In this document: positions 9,090 through 21,297 of the stretch, piece after piece | Numbering within the stretch: the stretch's first letter is position 1 | Layout of the letters: the number at the start of each line of letters is the position of its first letter | Assembly (NCBI RefSeq): GCF_001431205.1 | Contig: NZ_LGPC01000011.1 | Span: 62,001 to 126,000, forward strand | Reading direction: 5' to 3' | DNA: 64,000 nucleotides | DNA from: Staphylococcus sp. NAM3COL9 | GTDB taxonomy: Bacteria; Bacillota; Bacilli; Staphylococcales; Staphylococcaceae | Notes under the pieces: model-generated | The model's database searches: none | What the model was told of the DNA's origin: nothing | What the model saw: only the letters and a program-made list of their open reading frames with translations | Program-made: the position numbers and the translations under genes

Positions 9090-10010
9090 ATGACTATACA
9101 TGAGTATAAAATAGAAAATAAAGATGACGCAGGCCAGCGTATCGACAAAGTATTACCTGAATTCAATTCAGATTGGTCACGTACACAGATCCAAGATTGG
9201 ATTAAATTATCACTTGTAAAAGTAAATGATAAGCTAATTAAGCCAAATTATAAGACGAAGTTAAACGACCATATTGTAGTAACTGAAAAAGAGGTCGTAG
9301 AAGCAGATATCAATCCAGAAAATTTAAATTTAGATATATATTATGAAGATGATGATGTAGCAATCGTCTATAAACCTAAAGGTATTGTGGTTCATCCTTC
9401 AGCTGGCCATTCAACAGGGACACTTGTAAATGGTTTAATGTATCAAATGAAAAATTTATCTGGTATTAATGGCGAAGTACGTCCAGGTATTGTACATCGT
9501 ATTGATAAAGATACATCTGGTCTATTAATGGTAGCCAAAAATGATATTGCACATCGTAGTTTAGTGGATCAATTAGTTAAGAAAACTGTGACACGTAAAT
9601 ATGTAGCACTTGTTCATGGCAACATACCACATGATTACGGCACAATAGAGGCACCAATTGGTAGAAATAAAAATGATCGTCAATCAATGGCTGTTGTTGA
9701 TGATGGTAAAGAGGCCGTTACACATTTTAATGTATTAGAACATTTTAATAATTATACTTTAGTAGAATGTGAATTAGAAACAGGGAGAACACACCAAATA
9801 CGTGTGCATATGAAATATATTGGTTTCCCACTTGTAGGTGATCCAAAATATGGACAGAAGAAAACCTTGAATATTGGTGGACAAGCGCTACATGCAGGTA
9901 TCATTGGTTTTGAACATCCAGTGACACAAGAATATATTGAAAAATCTACTCCACTACCTGAGGACTTTGAACAATTATTAGCAGGTATTCGTAAAAGTGA
10001 CACTAAATAA
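9090..10010 (+). CDS. ylyB: RluD-family pseudouridine synthase (YlyB)
   Basis: This enzyme isomerises uridine to pseudouridine in RNA, probably 23S rRNA. An N-terminal S4 domain (about residues 15-75, QRIDKVLPEF, SRTQIQDWIKLSLVKVND) precedes the catalytic RluA/RluD domain. The catalytic Asp139 lies in HRIDKDTSG, and ETGRTHQIRVHMKYIG and GDPKYG are family motifs. The length is 306 aa. The start is preceded by AGGAGAGATTTTGC. The exact rRNA target cannot be told from sequence; RluD-type modification of helix 69 is the common case. A strong terminator follows it, separating it from the pyr operon. Confidence 0.94.
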   Translation: MTIHEYKIENKDDAGQRIDKVLPEFNSDWSRTQIQDWIKLSLVKVNDKLIKPNYKTKLNDHIVVTEKEVVEADINPENLNLDIYYEDDDVAIVYKPKGIVVHPSAGHSTGTLVNGLMYQMKNLSGINGEVRPGIVHRIDKDTSGLLMVAKNDIAHRSLVDQLVKKTVTRKYVALVHGNIPHDYGTIEAPIGRNKNDRQSMAVVDDGKEAVTHFNVLEHFNNYTLVECELETGRTHQIRVHMKYIGFPLVGDPKYGQKKTLNIGGQALHAGIIGFEHPVTQEYIEKSTPLPEDFEQLLAGIRKSDTK

Positions 10011-10068
10011 TAAAAGTGAACTTGAAACAAAAAGATTTGATGATTTAAATTTAATATATAAGAACGAG

Positions 10069-10104
10069 CTACTAGAATTCTATTTTAGAATCTAGTAGTT
10101 TTTT
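10069..10104 (+). terminator. Terminator after ylyB
   Basis: CTACTAGAATTCTA pairs with TAGAATCTAGTAG around a short loop, followed by TTTTTT. It ends the lspA-ylyB transcript before the pyr promoter. Confidence 0.9.
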
Positions 10105-10188
10105 AATGTCTAGTTATAAACAAGTCAAAGTATCGTATGAATGAAGTGAAATAGCTTCTAATGATTACCTTTAATTTTATTTGAACGC

Positions 10189-10217
10189 TTGCAAGTGAAT
10201 TATATTCATGGTAGTAT
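10189..10217 (+). promoter_or_regulatory. Probable sigma-A promoter of the pyr operon
   Basis: TTGCAA (10189-10194) and TAGTAT (10212-10217) are 17 bp apart, upstream of the PyrR attenuator. An alternative -35, TTGAAC, starts at 10181. Position and spacing fit; not tested. Confidence 0.6.
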
Positions 10218-10490
10218 AGTGACAGTTTAATAGAGCGCCATACGTCTTTAAATGAAAGTCCAGAGAGGCTTCGAAGACATGTATTTAATATAAGGTACAT
10301 AAACATATTGTATGTTTGTGAAGACAAATGAACGCTATTGTAGCTGTAATATATCGGCGCAATGGGAAACATAGCGGTTAAATCCCTGTGAAGAGAAAGC
10401 ATCTAAGTTAAGTGAAGATAAATCTCTTGTTTGTTTATGATTCCTTATAACTAAACCTCATGTCTTAATAAAGACATGAGGTTTTCTTTA
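10218..10490 (+). promoter_or_regulatory. PyrR-dependent transcription attenuator
   Basis: AGTCCAGAGAGGCT at 10257-10270 matches the conserved PyrR-binding loop (consensus ARUCCNGNGAGGYU). The leader ends in a strong terminator formed by AACCTCATGTCTT and AAGACATGAGGTT with a T run (10454-10488), just before the pyrR ribosome-binding site. Known mechanism: with UMP bound, PyrR stabilises the anti-antiterminator and transcription stops; when pyrimidines are low the antiterminator forms. Confidence 0.92.
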
Positions 10491-10530
10491 TATTAAATGA
10501 ATATTTATCAAATTAAGGAAGGTGCCTAAA

Positions 10531-11058
10531 ATGTCAGAACGAGTTATTATGGATGAAGCAGCGATTCAAAGAACAGTGACACGTATTGCACATGAAATTC
10601 TAGAATATAATAAAGGTACTGATAATTTAATATTGCTAGGTATTAAAACGCGAGGTGCATTTTTAGCACGACGTATTCAACAAAAAATTGAGCGCATAGA
10701 AGAAAAGCTTGTGCCAACTGGAACAATTGATATCACCCAATTTAGAGATGATTTAGAACAGACAATAAACGAATCTGAAGAAAGAGCATATGAAATTGAT
10801 GTTAATATTACAAATCAAGTAGTAATTATCATTGATGATGTTTTATATACAGGGCGAACGGTCAGGGCTTCCTTAGACGCAGTGTTACAATATGCTAGAC
10901 CTAAGAAAATAGGCTTAGCTACACTAATTGATCGAGGGCATCGAGAATTACCGATACGTGCAGACTTTGTTGGTAAAAACATACCAACAGCAAGGGAAGA
11001 AGCTGTGGTAGTCTTTCTTGAAGAAATCGATGATAGAAATGCAGTAGTAATTGAATAG
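10531..11058 (+). CDS. pyrR: Bifunctional pyr operon attenuator/uracil phosphoribosyltransferase
   Basis: PyrR binds pyr mRNA in the presence of UMP to cause termination, and has weak uracil phosphoribosyltransferase activity. It shows [16 protein letters not shown], the PRPP-binding motif [18 protein letters not shown] (about residues 92-109), the [19 protein letters not shown] block and a closing RNAVVIE. Its 175 aa is the family length. The ATG follows AAGGAAGGTGCCTAAA; a frame-extending codon 9 nt upstream lies within that site. It is the first gene of the operon and controlled by the leader that it binds itself. Confidence 0.97.
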   Translation: MSERVIMDEAAIQRTVTRIAHEILEYNKGTDNLILLGIKTRGAFLARRIQQKIERIEEKLVPTGTIDITQFRDDLEQTINESEERAYEIDVNITNQVVIIIDDVLYTGRTVRASLDAVLQYARPKKIGLATLIDRGHRELPIRADFVGKNIPTAREEAVVVFLEEIDDRNAVVIE

Positions 11059-11335
11059 CATCTTTTAATTCAGTACGAGAGACTGGAAAAGGGAAGAGGA
11101 TTTAAATTTTCAGCTACGGTCTAAGCATTAGATACGTAAGCAATTCATTTATAGTTATTAAACGCACGATGTTGATAACATTCCTCTTCACATATACTTT
11201 TTTTATTGCGAGTTATCTATAGTCATTAAATGTAAATGGCTGTAATTCAACTTAGCAATAATCAAGATATATACTTTTTAGTCTCTTTACATGAATTTAA
11301 TGTAAAGAGATTTTTTATGAGAGGAAGCACAATAC
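11059..11335 (+). promoter_or_regulatory. pyrR-pyrP intergenic leader ending in a terminator
   Basis: The gap ends in a strong hairpin (TCTCTTTACAT with ATGTAAAGAGA, 11282-11310, followed by TTTTTT) just before the pyrP start, like the attenuators found between pyrR and pyrP in Bacillus. Upstream GAAGAGGA (about 11094) can pair with TCCTCTTC (11182-11189). I do not see a clear PyrR-binding AGTCCAGAGAGGCT-type loop here, so PyrR control at this site is uncertain. The terminator should lower pyrP and downstream expression. Confidence 0.6.
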
Positions 11336-12643
11336 ATGGAAAATGAAACAATGTTTGAACGGACAGTTAAGCCAGTATTAGATGTACAAGATAGACCTAA
11401 ATTAGGACAATGGGCATTCCTAAGTACACAACATTTATTTGCGATGTTTGGCTCAACTGTACTCGTACCATTTTTAACAGGATTACCTATATCTTCAGCG
11501 TTATTAGCTTCTGGTGTAGGAACATTATTATACATACTAATTACCAAAGCGAAGATACCAGCTTACTTAGGGTCGAGTTTCGCATTTATTACACCCATAA
11601 TTACTGGTCTTAATTCACATAGCTTAGGTGACATGTTGATGGCATTATTCATGAGTGGCGTAATGTATGTACTCATTGGGTTAGCAATTAAATTAACTGG
11701 GACAGCTTGGCTGATGAATTTGTTGCCACCGGTTGTTGTAGGACCAGTCATTATGGTTATAGGATTAAGTTTAGCTCCTACTGCAGTGAATATGGCAATG
11801 TTTGAGAATTCTTCAGAGATGCAAGGCTATAATCTAAGTTATTTAGCAGTAGCAATGACCACGTTGATTGTAACAATCGTAGTTCAGGGTTACTTCAAAG
11901 GTTTCTTATCCTTGATACCGGTATTAATTGGTATCGTCACAGGTTACATCCTTTCAGCATTTATGGGACTCGTCAATTTTGCTCCAATAGCTAAGGCGAA
12001 ATGGTTACAATTTCCAGACGTGTATTTGCCATTTAAAGACTATACGCCATCCATTCACACGGGATTGATCATTGTCTTGATACCTATTGTCTTTGTGACT
12101 GTAAGTGAGCACATAGGGCACCAAATGGTCATTAACAAAATTGTAGGACGTAACTTTTTTAAAGACCCAGGTTTAGATCGTTCGATTATTGGTGATGGTG
12201 TTTCTACCATGTTTGCAAGTTTGATTGGCGGTCCTCCGAGCACAACCTATGGTGAAAATATTGGCGTTTTAGCCATCACAAAAATTTATAGTGTTTATGT
12301 CATTGGAGGAGCAGCAGTTATTGCCATTATATTAGGGTTTGTTGGCAAATTCACAGCGCTCGTCTCATCTATACCTACACCGGTAATGGGTGGTGTATCT
12401 ATACTACTTTTCGGTATTATCGCAGCAAGTGGTCTAAGAATGCTAGTCGAAAGTGAAGTTGATTTTGCGAGTAACCGCAACCTTGTTATTGCATCAGTCA
12501 TCCTTGTAATTGGTATTGGTAATCTCGTTTTTAACTTAAATGGCGTCGGCATCAATATGCAAATAGAAGGCATGGCATTAGCTGCACTAGCAGGCATTAT
12601 ACTCAATCTTATCTTACCGAAGGCAGCACCAGCGAATAAATAA
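11336..12643 (+). CDS. pyrP: Uracil permease
   Basis: PyrP is a uracil:proton symporter of the nucleobase/cation symporter-2 family in the cytoplasmic membrane. The protein has about 12-14 hydrophobic segments over 435 aa. The NCS2 signature region is around VTVSEHIGHQMV, and the GDGVSTMFASLIGGPPSTTYGENIG block, which forms the substrate-binding half-helices, follows it. It lies between pyrR and pyrB, so uptake of external uracil is coordinated with de novo synthesis. GAGAGGAAGCACAATAC precedes the ATG. Confidence 0.95.
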   Translation: MENETMFERTVKPVLDVQDRPKLGQWAFLSTQHLFAMFGSTVLVPFLTGLPISSALLASGVGTLLYILITKAKIPAYLGSSFAFITPIITGLNSHSLGDMLMALFMSGVMYVLIGLAIKLTGTAWLMNLLPPVVVGPVIMVIGLSLAPTAVNMAMFENSSEMQGYNLSYLAVAMTTLIVTIVVQGYFKGFLSLIPVLIGIVTGYILSAFMGLVNFAPIAKAKWLQFPDVYLPFKDYTPSIHTGLIIVLIPIVFVTVSEHIGHQMVINKIVGRNFFKDPGLDRSIIGDGVSTMFASLIGGPPSTTYGENIGVLAITKIYSVYVIGGAAVIAIILGFVGKFTALVSSIPTPVMGGVSILLFGIIAASGLRMLVESEVDFASNRNLVIASVILVIGIGNLVFNLNGVGINMQIEGMALAALAGIILNLILPKAAPANK

Positions 12644-14845
<2,202 letters not shown>

Positions 14846-14846
<1 letters not shown>

Positions 14847-15946
14847 TGTTGAAGAAACGCTATCTAGTTTTAGAAGACGGTTCATATTACGAAGGCTATC
14901 CCCTTGGTTCTGATCAATTAACAGTAGGAGAAATTGTTTTTAATACTGCAATGACGGGTTATCAAGAAACAATATCGGACCCCTCATACACGGGTCAAAT
15001 TATTACGTTTACATATCCACTTATCGGAAATTATGGTATAAACCGAGATGACTTTGAATCGCTTGTACCTACGCTAAATGGTGTAGTTGTTAAAGAAGCA
15101 AGTAATCATCCAAGTAATTTCAGAAAACAAAAGACATTACATGACGTATTAGTAGAATATGATATTCCTGGTATTTCAGGTGTTGATACGCGTAGTATTA
15201 CCAGAAAAATCAGAAATTTCGGCGTGTTAAAAGCAACTTTTACTGATAATAAAGCTGAAATTGAATCATTAGTAGAACAGTTGAAAACGACTGAATTGCC
15301 AAAAAATGAAGTGACACAAGTATCAACGAAAACACCTTACGTTTCAACTGGCTATGATTTGAGTGTAGTATTGGTTGATTTTGGCAAAAAGCAAAATATC
15401 GTTAGAGAATTGAATACGCGTGGTTGTAATGTAACCGTCGTACCTTATGATACTTCAGCTGAAGCGATTATGAGAATGACTCCAGATGGTGTCATGCTTT
15501 CTAACGGACCAGGAGACCCTGAAGAAATGAAAATTGCAATTGAAATGATTAAAGATATACTAGGACGCATTCCGTTCTTTGGTATATGTTTAGGACATCA
15601 GCTTTTCGCCTTATCTCAAGGTGCAACATCATTCAAAATGAAGTTCGGTCATAGAGGTGCCAATCATCCTGTGAAAGATCTTAAAACAGAAAAAATTGCA
15701 ATAACAAGTCAAAATCATGGTTATGCAATCGATAAAGACTCATTAGTCGATAGTGACTTAGAAATTACACATGTCGCAATCAATGATGGAACGATAGAAG
15801 GTTTAAAACATAAGTCATTGCCAGCATTTTCAGTTCAATATCATCCTGAAGCATGCCCAGGGCCATCGGATTCAAATTACTTATTTGATGAGTTTATTGA
15901 TATGATGAATGACCATAAAGCGAAGGAGCGTATGTCAAATGCCTAA
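14846..15946 (+). CDS. carA: Carbamoyl-phosphate synthase, glutaminase subunit
   Basis: CarA hydrolyses glutamine and channels ammonia to CarB. The N-terminal CPSase small-chain domain (about 1-140) has [10 protein letters not shown] and [13 protein letters not shown]. The C-terminal class I glutamine amidotransferase domain (about 170-355) carries LSNGPGDP, the nucleophile in [12 protein letters not shown], and the His/Glu in [12 protein letters not shown]. The length is 366 aa. TAAGGAGGAAAAATA precedes the ATG. It overlaps carB by 8 nt. Within the pyr operon this is the pyrimidine-regulated carbamoyl-phosphate synthase; an arginine-specific copy, if any, would be elsewhere. Confidence 0.97.
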
Positions 15947-18900
15947 ACGTACAGATATAGAAACGATTTTAGTTATAGGATCCGGACCAATTATTATTGG
16001 TCAAGCCGCAGAATTTGATTATGCAGGGACACAAGCTTGTCTAGCATTAAAAGAAGAGGGCTACCGTGTAATTTTAGTAAACTCGAATCCAGCAACAATT
16101 ATGACTGACAAAGAAATTGCAGATAAAGTATATATTGAACCTTTAACACATGATTTTATAGCGCGCATTATTCGTAAAGAACAACCAGACGCATTATTAC
16201 CTACATTAGGTGGACAAACAGGATTGAACATGGCCATTCAACTACATGATAGTGGGGAACTTGAAGCAAACAATGTACAACTTTTAGGTACTAAATTAGA
16301 ATCAATCCAACAAGCAGAAGATAGAGAATTATTCAGATCATTAATGAATGAACTCGGGGTACCTGTGCCTGAAAGTGATATTGTAAACAATGTAGAACAA
16401 GCGTTTACGTTTAAAGAAAAAGTTGGCTATCCACTTATAGTAAGACCAGCATTTACAATGGGAGGTACTGGCGGTGGCATTTGTCATAATGATGATGAGT
16501 TTAAAGAAATTGTAGCGAATGGTTTACATTATAGTCCAGCAACGCAATGTTTAATTGAAAAATCAATTGCTGGTTTCAAGGAAATTGAATATGAAGTAAT
16601 GCGTGACAAAAACGATAACGCTATCGTTGTATGTAATATGGAAAATATTGACCCAGTCGGTATACATACAGGCGATTCGATTGTTGTGGCGCCGAGCCAA
16701 ACATTGTCAGACATTGAATATCAAATGCTACGTGACGTATCATTAAAAGTAATCCGTGCTTTAGGTATAGAAGGCGGCTGTAACGTGCAATTAGCTTTAG
16801 ATCCACACTCTATGGATTATTATATTATTGAAGTGAATCCACGTGTGTCTCGTTCATCAGCATTAGCCTCTAAAGCAACAGGTTATCCAATTGCTAAACT
16901 AGCAGCGAAAATTGCTGTTGGTTTAACTTTAGATGAAATGTTAAACCCAATTACAGAAACATCTTACGCTGCATTTGAACCAACTTTAGATTATGTTATC
17001 TCAAAAATTCCACGTTTCCCATTTGATAAATTTGAAAAAGGTGAACGTGTTTTAGGTACACAAATGAAAGCAACTGGTGAAGTAATGGCAATTGGTAGAA
17101 CTTACGAAGAATCATTACTTAAAGCAATTCGTTCATTGGAATATGGTGTACATCACCTTGGTTTACCTAACGGAGATTCATATGATTTAGATTATATTAA
17201 AGCACGTATCAATGACCAAGATGATGAACGTTTGTTCTTTATAGGTGAAGCGATCCGTCGCGGAACAACATTAGAAGAAATTCATGATATGACACAAATT
17301 GATTACTTCTTTTTAAATAAATTCCAACATATCATCAACATTGAGCATGATTTGAAGGACAATAAAGGTGATATCGAATATCTTAAATTTGCCAAAGATT
17401 ATGGCTTTAGTGATCGTGTCATTGCACACCGTTTTGATATGACCGAAGAAGAAGTTCATGATTTAAGAATAAAAAATGGTATAACGCCAGTTTATAAAAT
17501 GGTAGACACTTGTGCTGCAGAATTTGAATCAGCAACGCCATATTATTATGGTACTTATGAATATGAAAACGAATCTATTGTTACAGACAAAGAAAAAATT
17601 CTTGTACTTGGTTCAGGACCAATTCGTATAGGACAAGGCGTAGAATTTGATTATGCAACAGTGCATGCAGTTTGGGCAATACAACGTGCAGGTTATGAAG
17701 CAATTATCATTAATAACAATCCAGAAACTGTATCTACAGACTTTTCAATTTCTGATAAGTTATACTTTGAGCCCTTAACAGAAGAAGACGTTATGAATAT
17801 TATTGATCTAGAGCAGCCTAAGGGTGTGGTCGTACAATTTGGTGGCCAAACAGCAATCAACTTAGCAGATAAACTTGCTAAACATGACGTTCAAATATTA
17901 GGAACATCTTTAGAAAATCTAAATCGTGCTGAAGACCGTAAAGAATTTGAAGCATTATTACACACGATTGATGTACCTCAACCTAAAGGTAAAACAGCGA
18001 CGTCTCCTAAAGAAGCATTAGAAAATGCGAGGAATATTGGTTATCCAGTTGTAGTAAGACCTTCCTATGTATTAGGTGGACGTGCGATGGAAATCGTGAA
18101 TAGTGATGCAGAATTAGAAGATTACATGAATCAAGCAGTTAAAGCGAGCCCAGATCATCCAGTACTAGTAGATAGTTATTTGACAGGTAAAGAAATTGAA
18201 GTAGATGCGATATCTGATGGGGAAACTGTTATAATCCCTGGTATTATGGAGCATATCGAAAGAGCTGGTGTTCATTCAGGCGACTCTATAGCAGTCTATC
18301 CACCACAAACATTAACTCAACAAGAAATGGATACGTTAGAAGACTATACGATTAGACTAGCTAAAGGATTAAATATTATAGGATTAATTAATATCCAATT
18401 TGTTATCGCTCATGATGGTGTGTTCGTCTTAGAGGTGAACCCACGTTCGAGTCGTACAGTACCATTTTTAAGTAAAATTACGAACATCCAAATGGCTCAA
18501 CTAGCAATGCGTGCGATTATGGGTGAAAAAATTGTAGACATAGGCTATAAAGCAGGCATTCAGCCATACACTGAAGGTGTTTTTGTCAAAGCGCCAGTGT
18601 TCAGCTTTAATAAGTTGAAAAATGTTGATATTACGCTCGGACCTGAAATGAAATCAACAGGAGAAGTTATGGGTAAAGATACAACGATGGAAAAAGCCCT
18701 ATTCAAAGGATTAACAGCTAGCGGTATGGAAGTAAAAGATCATGGTACCGTATTGATGACAGTGAGTGATAAAGATAAAGAAGAAGTAGTCAGTATCGCA
18801 CATCGTTTAAATGAAGTAGGCTATAAAATTTTAGCAACTGAAGGTACTGCGAATAAATTAGCAGAGCATCATATACCAACAGAAATTGTCGGTAAAATTG

Positions 18901-19112
18901 GCAAAGAAGATGATTTATTAACACGTATTCAACAAAGTGAAGTACAAATTGTAGTGAATACAATGACAAAAGGTAAGGAATTCGAACGTGATGGTTTCCA
19001 AATCAGACGTACATCAGTTGAAAATGGCGTACCTTGTCTCACTTCTTTAGATACTGCTGATGCACTAACGTCAGTGATTGAAAGCATGACATTTACAATG
19101 AAAAATATGTAA
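15939..19112 (+). CDS. carB: Carbamoyl-phosphate synthase, large subunit
   Basis: CarB makes carbamoyl phosphate from bicarbonate, ammonia and two ATP. The protein is an internal duplication: two ATP-grasp halves, each opening with a GSGP(I)xIGQ motif (about residues 14 and 559). They are followed by an oligomerisation region and the C-terminal MGS-like allosteric domain (about 930-1057), where UMP and ornithine act in relatives. The 1057 aa length matches S. aureus CarB. The ATG preceded by GAAGGAGCGTATGTCAA fits homologues; a frame-extending ATG 30 nt earlier lies deep in carA. Followed by a long inverted repeat before pyrF. Confidence 0.98.
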   Translation: MPKRTDIETILVIGSGPIIIGQAAEFDYAGTQACLALKEEGYRVILVNSNPATIMTDKEIADKVYIEPLTHDFIARIIRKEQPDALLPTLGGQTGLNMAIQLHDSGELEANNVQLLGTKLESIQQAEDRELFRSLMNELGVPVPESDIVNNVEQAFTFKEKVGYPLIVRPAFTMGGTGGGICHNDDEFKEIVANGLHYSPATQCLIEKSIAGFKEIEYEVMRDKNDNAIVVCNMENIDPVGIHTGDSIVVAPSQTLSDIEYQMLRDVSLKVIRALGIEGGCNVQLALDPHSMDYYIIEVNPRVSRSSALASKATGYPIAKLAAKIAVGLTLDEMLNPITETSYAAFEPTLDYVISKIPRFPFDKFEKGERVLGTQMKATGEVMAIGRTYEESLLKAIRSLEYGVHHLGLPNGDSYDLDYIKARINDQDDERLFFIGEAIRRGTTLEEIHDMTQIDYFFLNKFQHIINIEHDLKDNKGDIEYLKFAKDYGFSDRVIAHRFDMTEEEVHDLRIKNGITPVYKMVDTCAAEFESATPYYYGTYEYENESIVTDKEKILVLGSGPIRIGQGVEFDYATVHAVWAIQRAGYEAIIINNNPETVSTDFSISDKLYFEPLTEEDVMNIIDLEQPKGVVVQFGGQTAINLADKLAKHDVQILGTSLENLNRAEDRKEFEALLHTIDVPQPKGKTATSPKEALENARNIGYPVVVRPSYVLGGRAMEIVNSDAELEDYMNQAVKASPDHPVLVDSYLTGKEIEVDAISDGETVIIPGIMEHIERAGVHSGDSIAVYPPQTLTQQEMDTLEDYTIRLAKGLNIIGLINIQFVIAHDGVFVLEVNPRSSRTVPFLSKITNIQMAQLAMRAIMGEKIVDIGYKAGIQPYTEGVFVKAPVFSFNKLKNVDITLGPEMKSTGEVMGKDTTMEKALFKGLTASGMEVKDHGTVLMTVSDKDKEEVVSIAHRLNEVGYKILATEGTANKLAEHHIPTEIVGKIGKEDDLLTRIQQSEVQIVVNTMTKGKEFERDGFQIRRTSVENGVPCLTSLDTADALTSVIESMTFTMKNM

Positions 19113-19129
19113 TAGTTAAGTTTGATACT

Positions 19130-19179
19130 AACTAAGATAAAATAAAAGTGCGATTGCGTAACATTATTTTATCTTAGTT
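19130..19179 (+). repeat. Perfect 16-bp inverted repeat between carB and pyrF
   Basis: AACTAAGATAAAATAA (19130-19145) is perfectly inverted by TTATTTTATCTTAGTT (19164-19179) with an 18-nt loop. No T run follows, so it does not look like a simple terminator. It could set the relative amount of the pyrFE mRNA segment by processing or by partial termination. Confidence 0.85.
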
Positions 19180-19221
19180 CATATAGTAGAAGTTTTTAAA
19201 ATACGAGGTGTAGAACATATT

Positions 19222-19914
19222 ATGAATAATTTACCAATTATCGCACTAGATTTTGATTCAGCAGAAGCGGTGGATGTATTCTTAAATCAATTTGATGAGC
19301 CACTTTTTGTAAAGGTAGGAATGGAACTTTTTTATCAAACTGGACCACAATTTATAGAATCTATTAAAACACGCGGACACGATATTTTTTTGGATTTAAA
19401 ATTACATGATATACCTAATACTGTGGGTAAAGCAATGGAAGGATTAAGTAAATTAAACGTTGATTTAGTAAACGTACATGCTGCTGGTGGAACTGAAATG
19501 ATGACACGCGCATTAGAAGGCCTAAGAAAACATAACCAAGATGTTAAAATTATAGCAGTTACGCAACTTACTTCAACTACAGAATCTATGTTAAGAAATG
19601 AACAAAATATTCAAAGTTCCATAGAAGATGCAGTGCTTAATTATGCGCATCTAGCCCAAATGTCTGGTTTAGATGGTGTCGTATGTTCACCGCTTGAAGC
19701 GGCATTACTTACACGTGAACTCGGCAAAAATTTCTTGAAAGTGACACCTGGAATTAGACCAGAAAATGCGCATTCAGATGATCAAAAAAGGATTACTACA
19801 CCGGAAGATGCGAAACAATTAGGCTCGACACATATTGTAGTAGGACGACCAATTACGAAAAGTGATAATCCGGTCGCAAGTTATCATAAAATTAAAGAAA
19901 GTTGGTTAAGTTAA
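19222..19914 (+). CDS. pyrF: Orotidine 5'-phosphate decarboxylase
   Basis: PyrF decarboxylates OMP to UMP, the last de novo step. It is a TIM-barrel protein with the catalytic [11 protein letters not shown] motif (about residues 57-67). IALDFDS lies at the N-terminus, NVHAAGG follows, and the phosphate-binding VTPGIRP and [10 protein letters not shown] are near the end. The length is 230 aa. GAGGTGTAGAACATATT precedes the ATG. The next gene, pyrE, begins one base after its stop, so OMP formation and decarboxylation are made together. Confidence 0.97.
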   Translation: MNNLPIIALDFDSAEAVDVFLNQFDEPLFVKVGMELFYQTGPQFIESIKTRGHDIFLDLKLHDIPNTVGKAMEGLSKLNVDLVNVHAAGGTEMMTRALEGLRKHNQDVKIIAVTQLTSTTESMLRNEQNIQSSIEDAVLNYAHLAQMSGLDGVVCSPLEAALLTRELGKNFLKVTPGIRPENAHSDDQKRITTPEDAKQLGSTHIVVGRPITKSDNPVASYHKIKESWLS

Positions 19915-19915
19915 A

Positions 19916-20527
19916 ATGGCTAAAGCAATAGCAAAATCACTATTAGATATTAAAGCAGTTTCACTTTCACCAAACGACCCATTTACATGGAGTTCAGGTA
20001 TTAAATCACCTATTTATTGCGATAACCGTGTGACATTAGGTCATCCTTCTGTACGACGAAATATAAGAGATGGTTTAAGTACGTTAATTAAAAATAATTT
20101 TGCGGATGTCGAAATCGTTTCAGGCACTGCAACAGCTGGTATTCCACATGCTGCCTATGTTTCTGAAGTGCTAGATTTACCGATGAATTATGTGCGTTCT
20201 AAGAGTAAGAGTCATGGTAAACAAAACCAAATTGAAGGTGCGATAAGTAAAGGTAAAAAAGTGATTGTCATTGAGGACTTAATTTCAACAGGTGGATCTT
20301 CTATAACTGCTGTGGAGGCATTAAAAGAAGCAGGAGCTGAAGTTTTAGGCGTAGTAGCTATATTTACGTACGGTCTGAAAAAAGCGGATGAACAATTCAA
20401 AGAAGCCCAAATACCTTTCTTTACTTTAAGTAATTATAATGAATTAATTGAGGTAGCTAAAGAAAATGGAGAAATTTCTGAAAATGATATTGGTACATTA
20501 GTTGAATGGCGAGACAACTTGTCTTAA
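19916..20527 (+). CDS. pyrE: Orotate phosphoribosyltransferase
   Basis: PyrE transfers phosphoribose from PRPP to orotate. Motifs: [16 protein letters not shown] (orotate side), [17 protein letters not shown] (mobile loop) and the PRPP-binding [14 protein letters not shown] (about residues 117-130). The length is 203 aa. It starts immediately after pyrF. It is the last recognisable pyr gene; pyrD is not in this operon, as I recall for staphylococci, where dihydroorotate dehydrogenase is encoded elsewhere. Confidence 0.97.
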   Translation: MAKAIAKSLLDIKAVSLSPNDPFTWSSGIKSPIYCDNRVTLGHPSVRRNIRDGLSTLIKNNFADVEIVSGTATAGIPHAAYVSEVLDLPMNYVRSKSKSHGKQNQIEGAISKGKKVIVIEDLISTGGSSITAVEALKEAGAEVLGVVAIFTYGLKKADEQFKEAQIPFFTLSNYNELIEVAKENGEISENDIGTLVEWRDNLS

Positions 20528-20549
20528 AATGTGAGTTGGAGGGGATATT

Positions 20550-20735
20550 ATGACAGATGACCCAAAAAAAGCATATAATCACTTTGCACATTTAAATGAT
20601 TTTTTAAAAAAAGAAGAAGATTATAGACATCCATCTCATTCAGACGATAAAAACGAATGGCTATCTAACACATCAGAAGCAAATATATATAAGAAATCAA
20701 AGTCAAGTATTAAACAAAAAGGACTTATTAAGTAA
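20550..20735 (+). CDS. Small hydrophilic protein downstream of pyrE
   Basis: The ORF encodes 61 aa, rich in Lys, Ser, Asp and His, with no membrane segment or motif that I recognise. GTTGGAGGGGATATT is a strong ribosome-binding site 4-10 nt before the ATG. The ORF sits 22 nt after pyrE and before the operon terminator, so it is probably transcribed with the pyr operon. These facts support a real gene; no function can be assigned. Confidence 0.7.
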   Translation: MTDDPKKAYNHFAHLNDFLKKEEDYRHPSHSDDKNEWLSNTSEANIYKKSKSSIKQKGLIK

Positions 20736-20777
20736 TTCATAAAATGTAATATGTATAGACGTATTTAAAAGTATAAT

Positions 20778-20821
20778 AAAGAGGAAGATTAAAATGAATG
20801 CCATTTTGATCTTCCTCTTTA
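20778..20821 (+). terminator. Terminator of the pyr operon
   Basis: AAAGAGGAAGATTAAAATG pairs with CCATTTTGATCTTCCTCTTT around a 4-nt loop. It is followed by AT-rich sequence rather than a perfect T run. The symmetry suggests a bidirectional terminator, also serving the small minus-strand ORF downstream. Confidence 0.85.
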
Positions 20822-20981
20822 TATTAAATCATTCTGATATAGCAAAATTCTTGTTGAAATTCGTTGAATTAAGGTCTTTTTTAGCAACAAAGTTTATTAA
20901 TATATTTCATAATTTATAATACTTATTGTATGTGCTGACCGTTTTAAAACTAAAATGTGTAATTGTGTAGTATAGTCATTA

Positions 20982-21065
20982 TTAGCGAATCATAATTTTA
21001 ATAATAATATAGCCCACCAATAATACTAGTGCTGCAATAAGTAATGGAATAATATAAAAAGACAT
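20982..21065 (-). CDS. Candidate 27-aa hydrophobic membrane peptide
   Basis: Reading the minus strand, ATG is followed by 26 sense codons and TAA. The peptide begins MSFYIIPLLIAALVLL and ends KIMIR: one transmembrane helix with a basic C-terminus. A near-perfect ribosome-binding site, GGAGGT, lies 5 nt before the ATG. TTTACT and TAGAAT, 16 bp apart, lie upstream as a possible promoter. It is too short for most gene finders. The layout resembles type I toxin peptides or small membrane regulators, but no antisense RNA was identified. Function unknown. Confidence 0.6.
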   Translation of the reverse strand: MSFYIIPLLIAALVLLVGYIIIKIMIR

Positions 21066-21183
21066 GAAATACCTCCAATTGGATTTATATTTATTCTAAC
21101 TGTAAATATTAAAAAGTAAAAGCATTAAAGACGATATTGTCATTCAACTAGAAAAAAGGAATGATTGTTATACATTTATTGAA

Positions 21184-21206
21184 TGTAATGCGTTTAAAGC
21201 GTTACA
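21184..21206 (+). promoter_or_regulatory. Palindromic site with TGTAA...TTACA arms
   Basis: The left arm TGTAATGCG and the right arm AGCGTTACA form an imperfect inverted repeat around TTTAA. A related element lies before sdaAB at 44043. Operator function is only suggested by symmetry. Confidence 0.35.
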
Positions 21207-21297
21207 AGAAATACAAAGAGGTGTGACCACTATTATTGTGGTACATTTGCATTTATAATACGATGTATAACTTAGAATTACAATAATATATTTTTAT

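Noticed and set aside
10103-10402. 99-codon minus-strand open frame in the pyr leader
   Set aside because: It overlaps the PyrR attenuator, whose RNA motifs explain the sequence; the predicted protein has no family features.
21161-21226. 21-codon ORF near the palindrome at 21.2 kb
   Set aside because: Only a weak AAAAAAGGA immediately before the ATG and no recognisable pattern; the palindrome explains part of the sequence.
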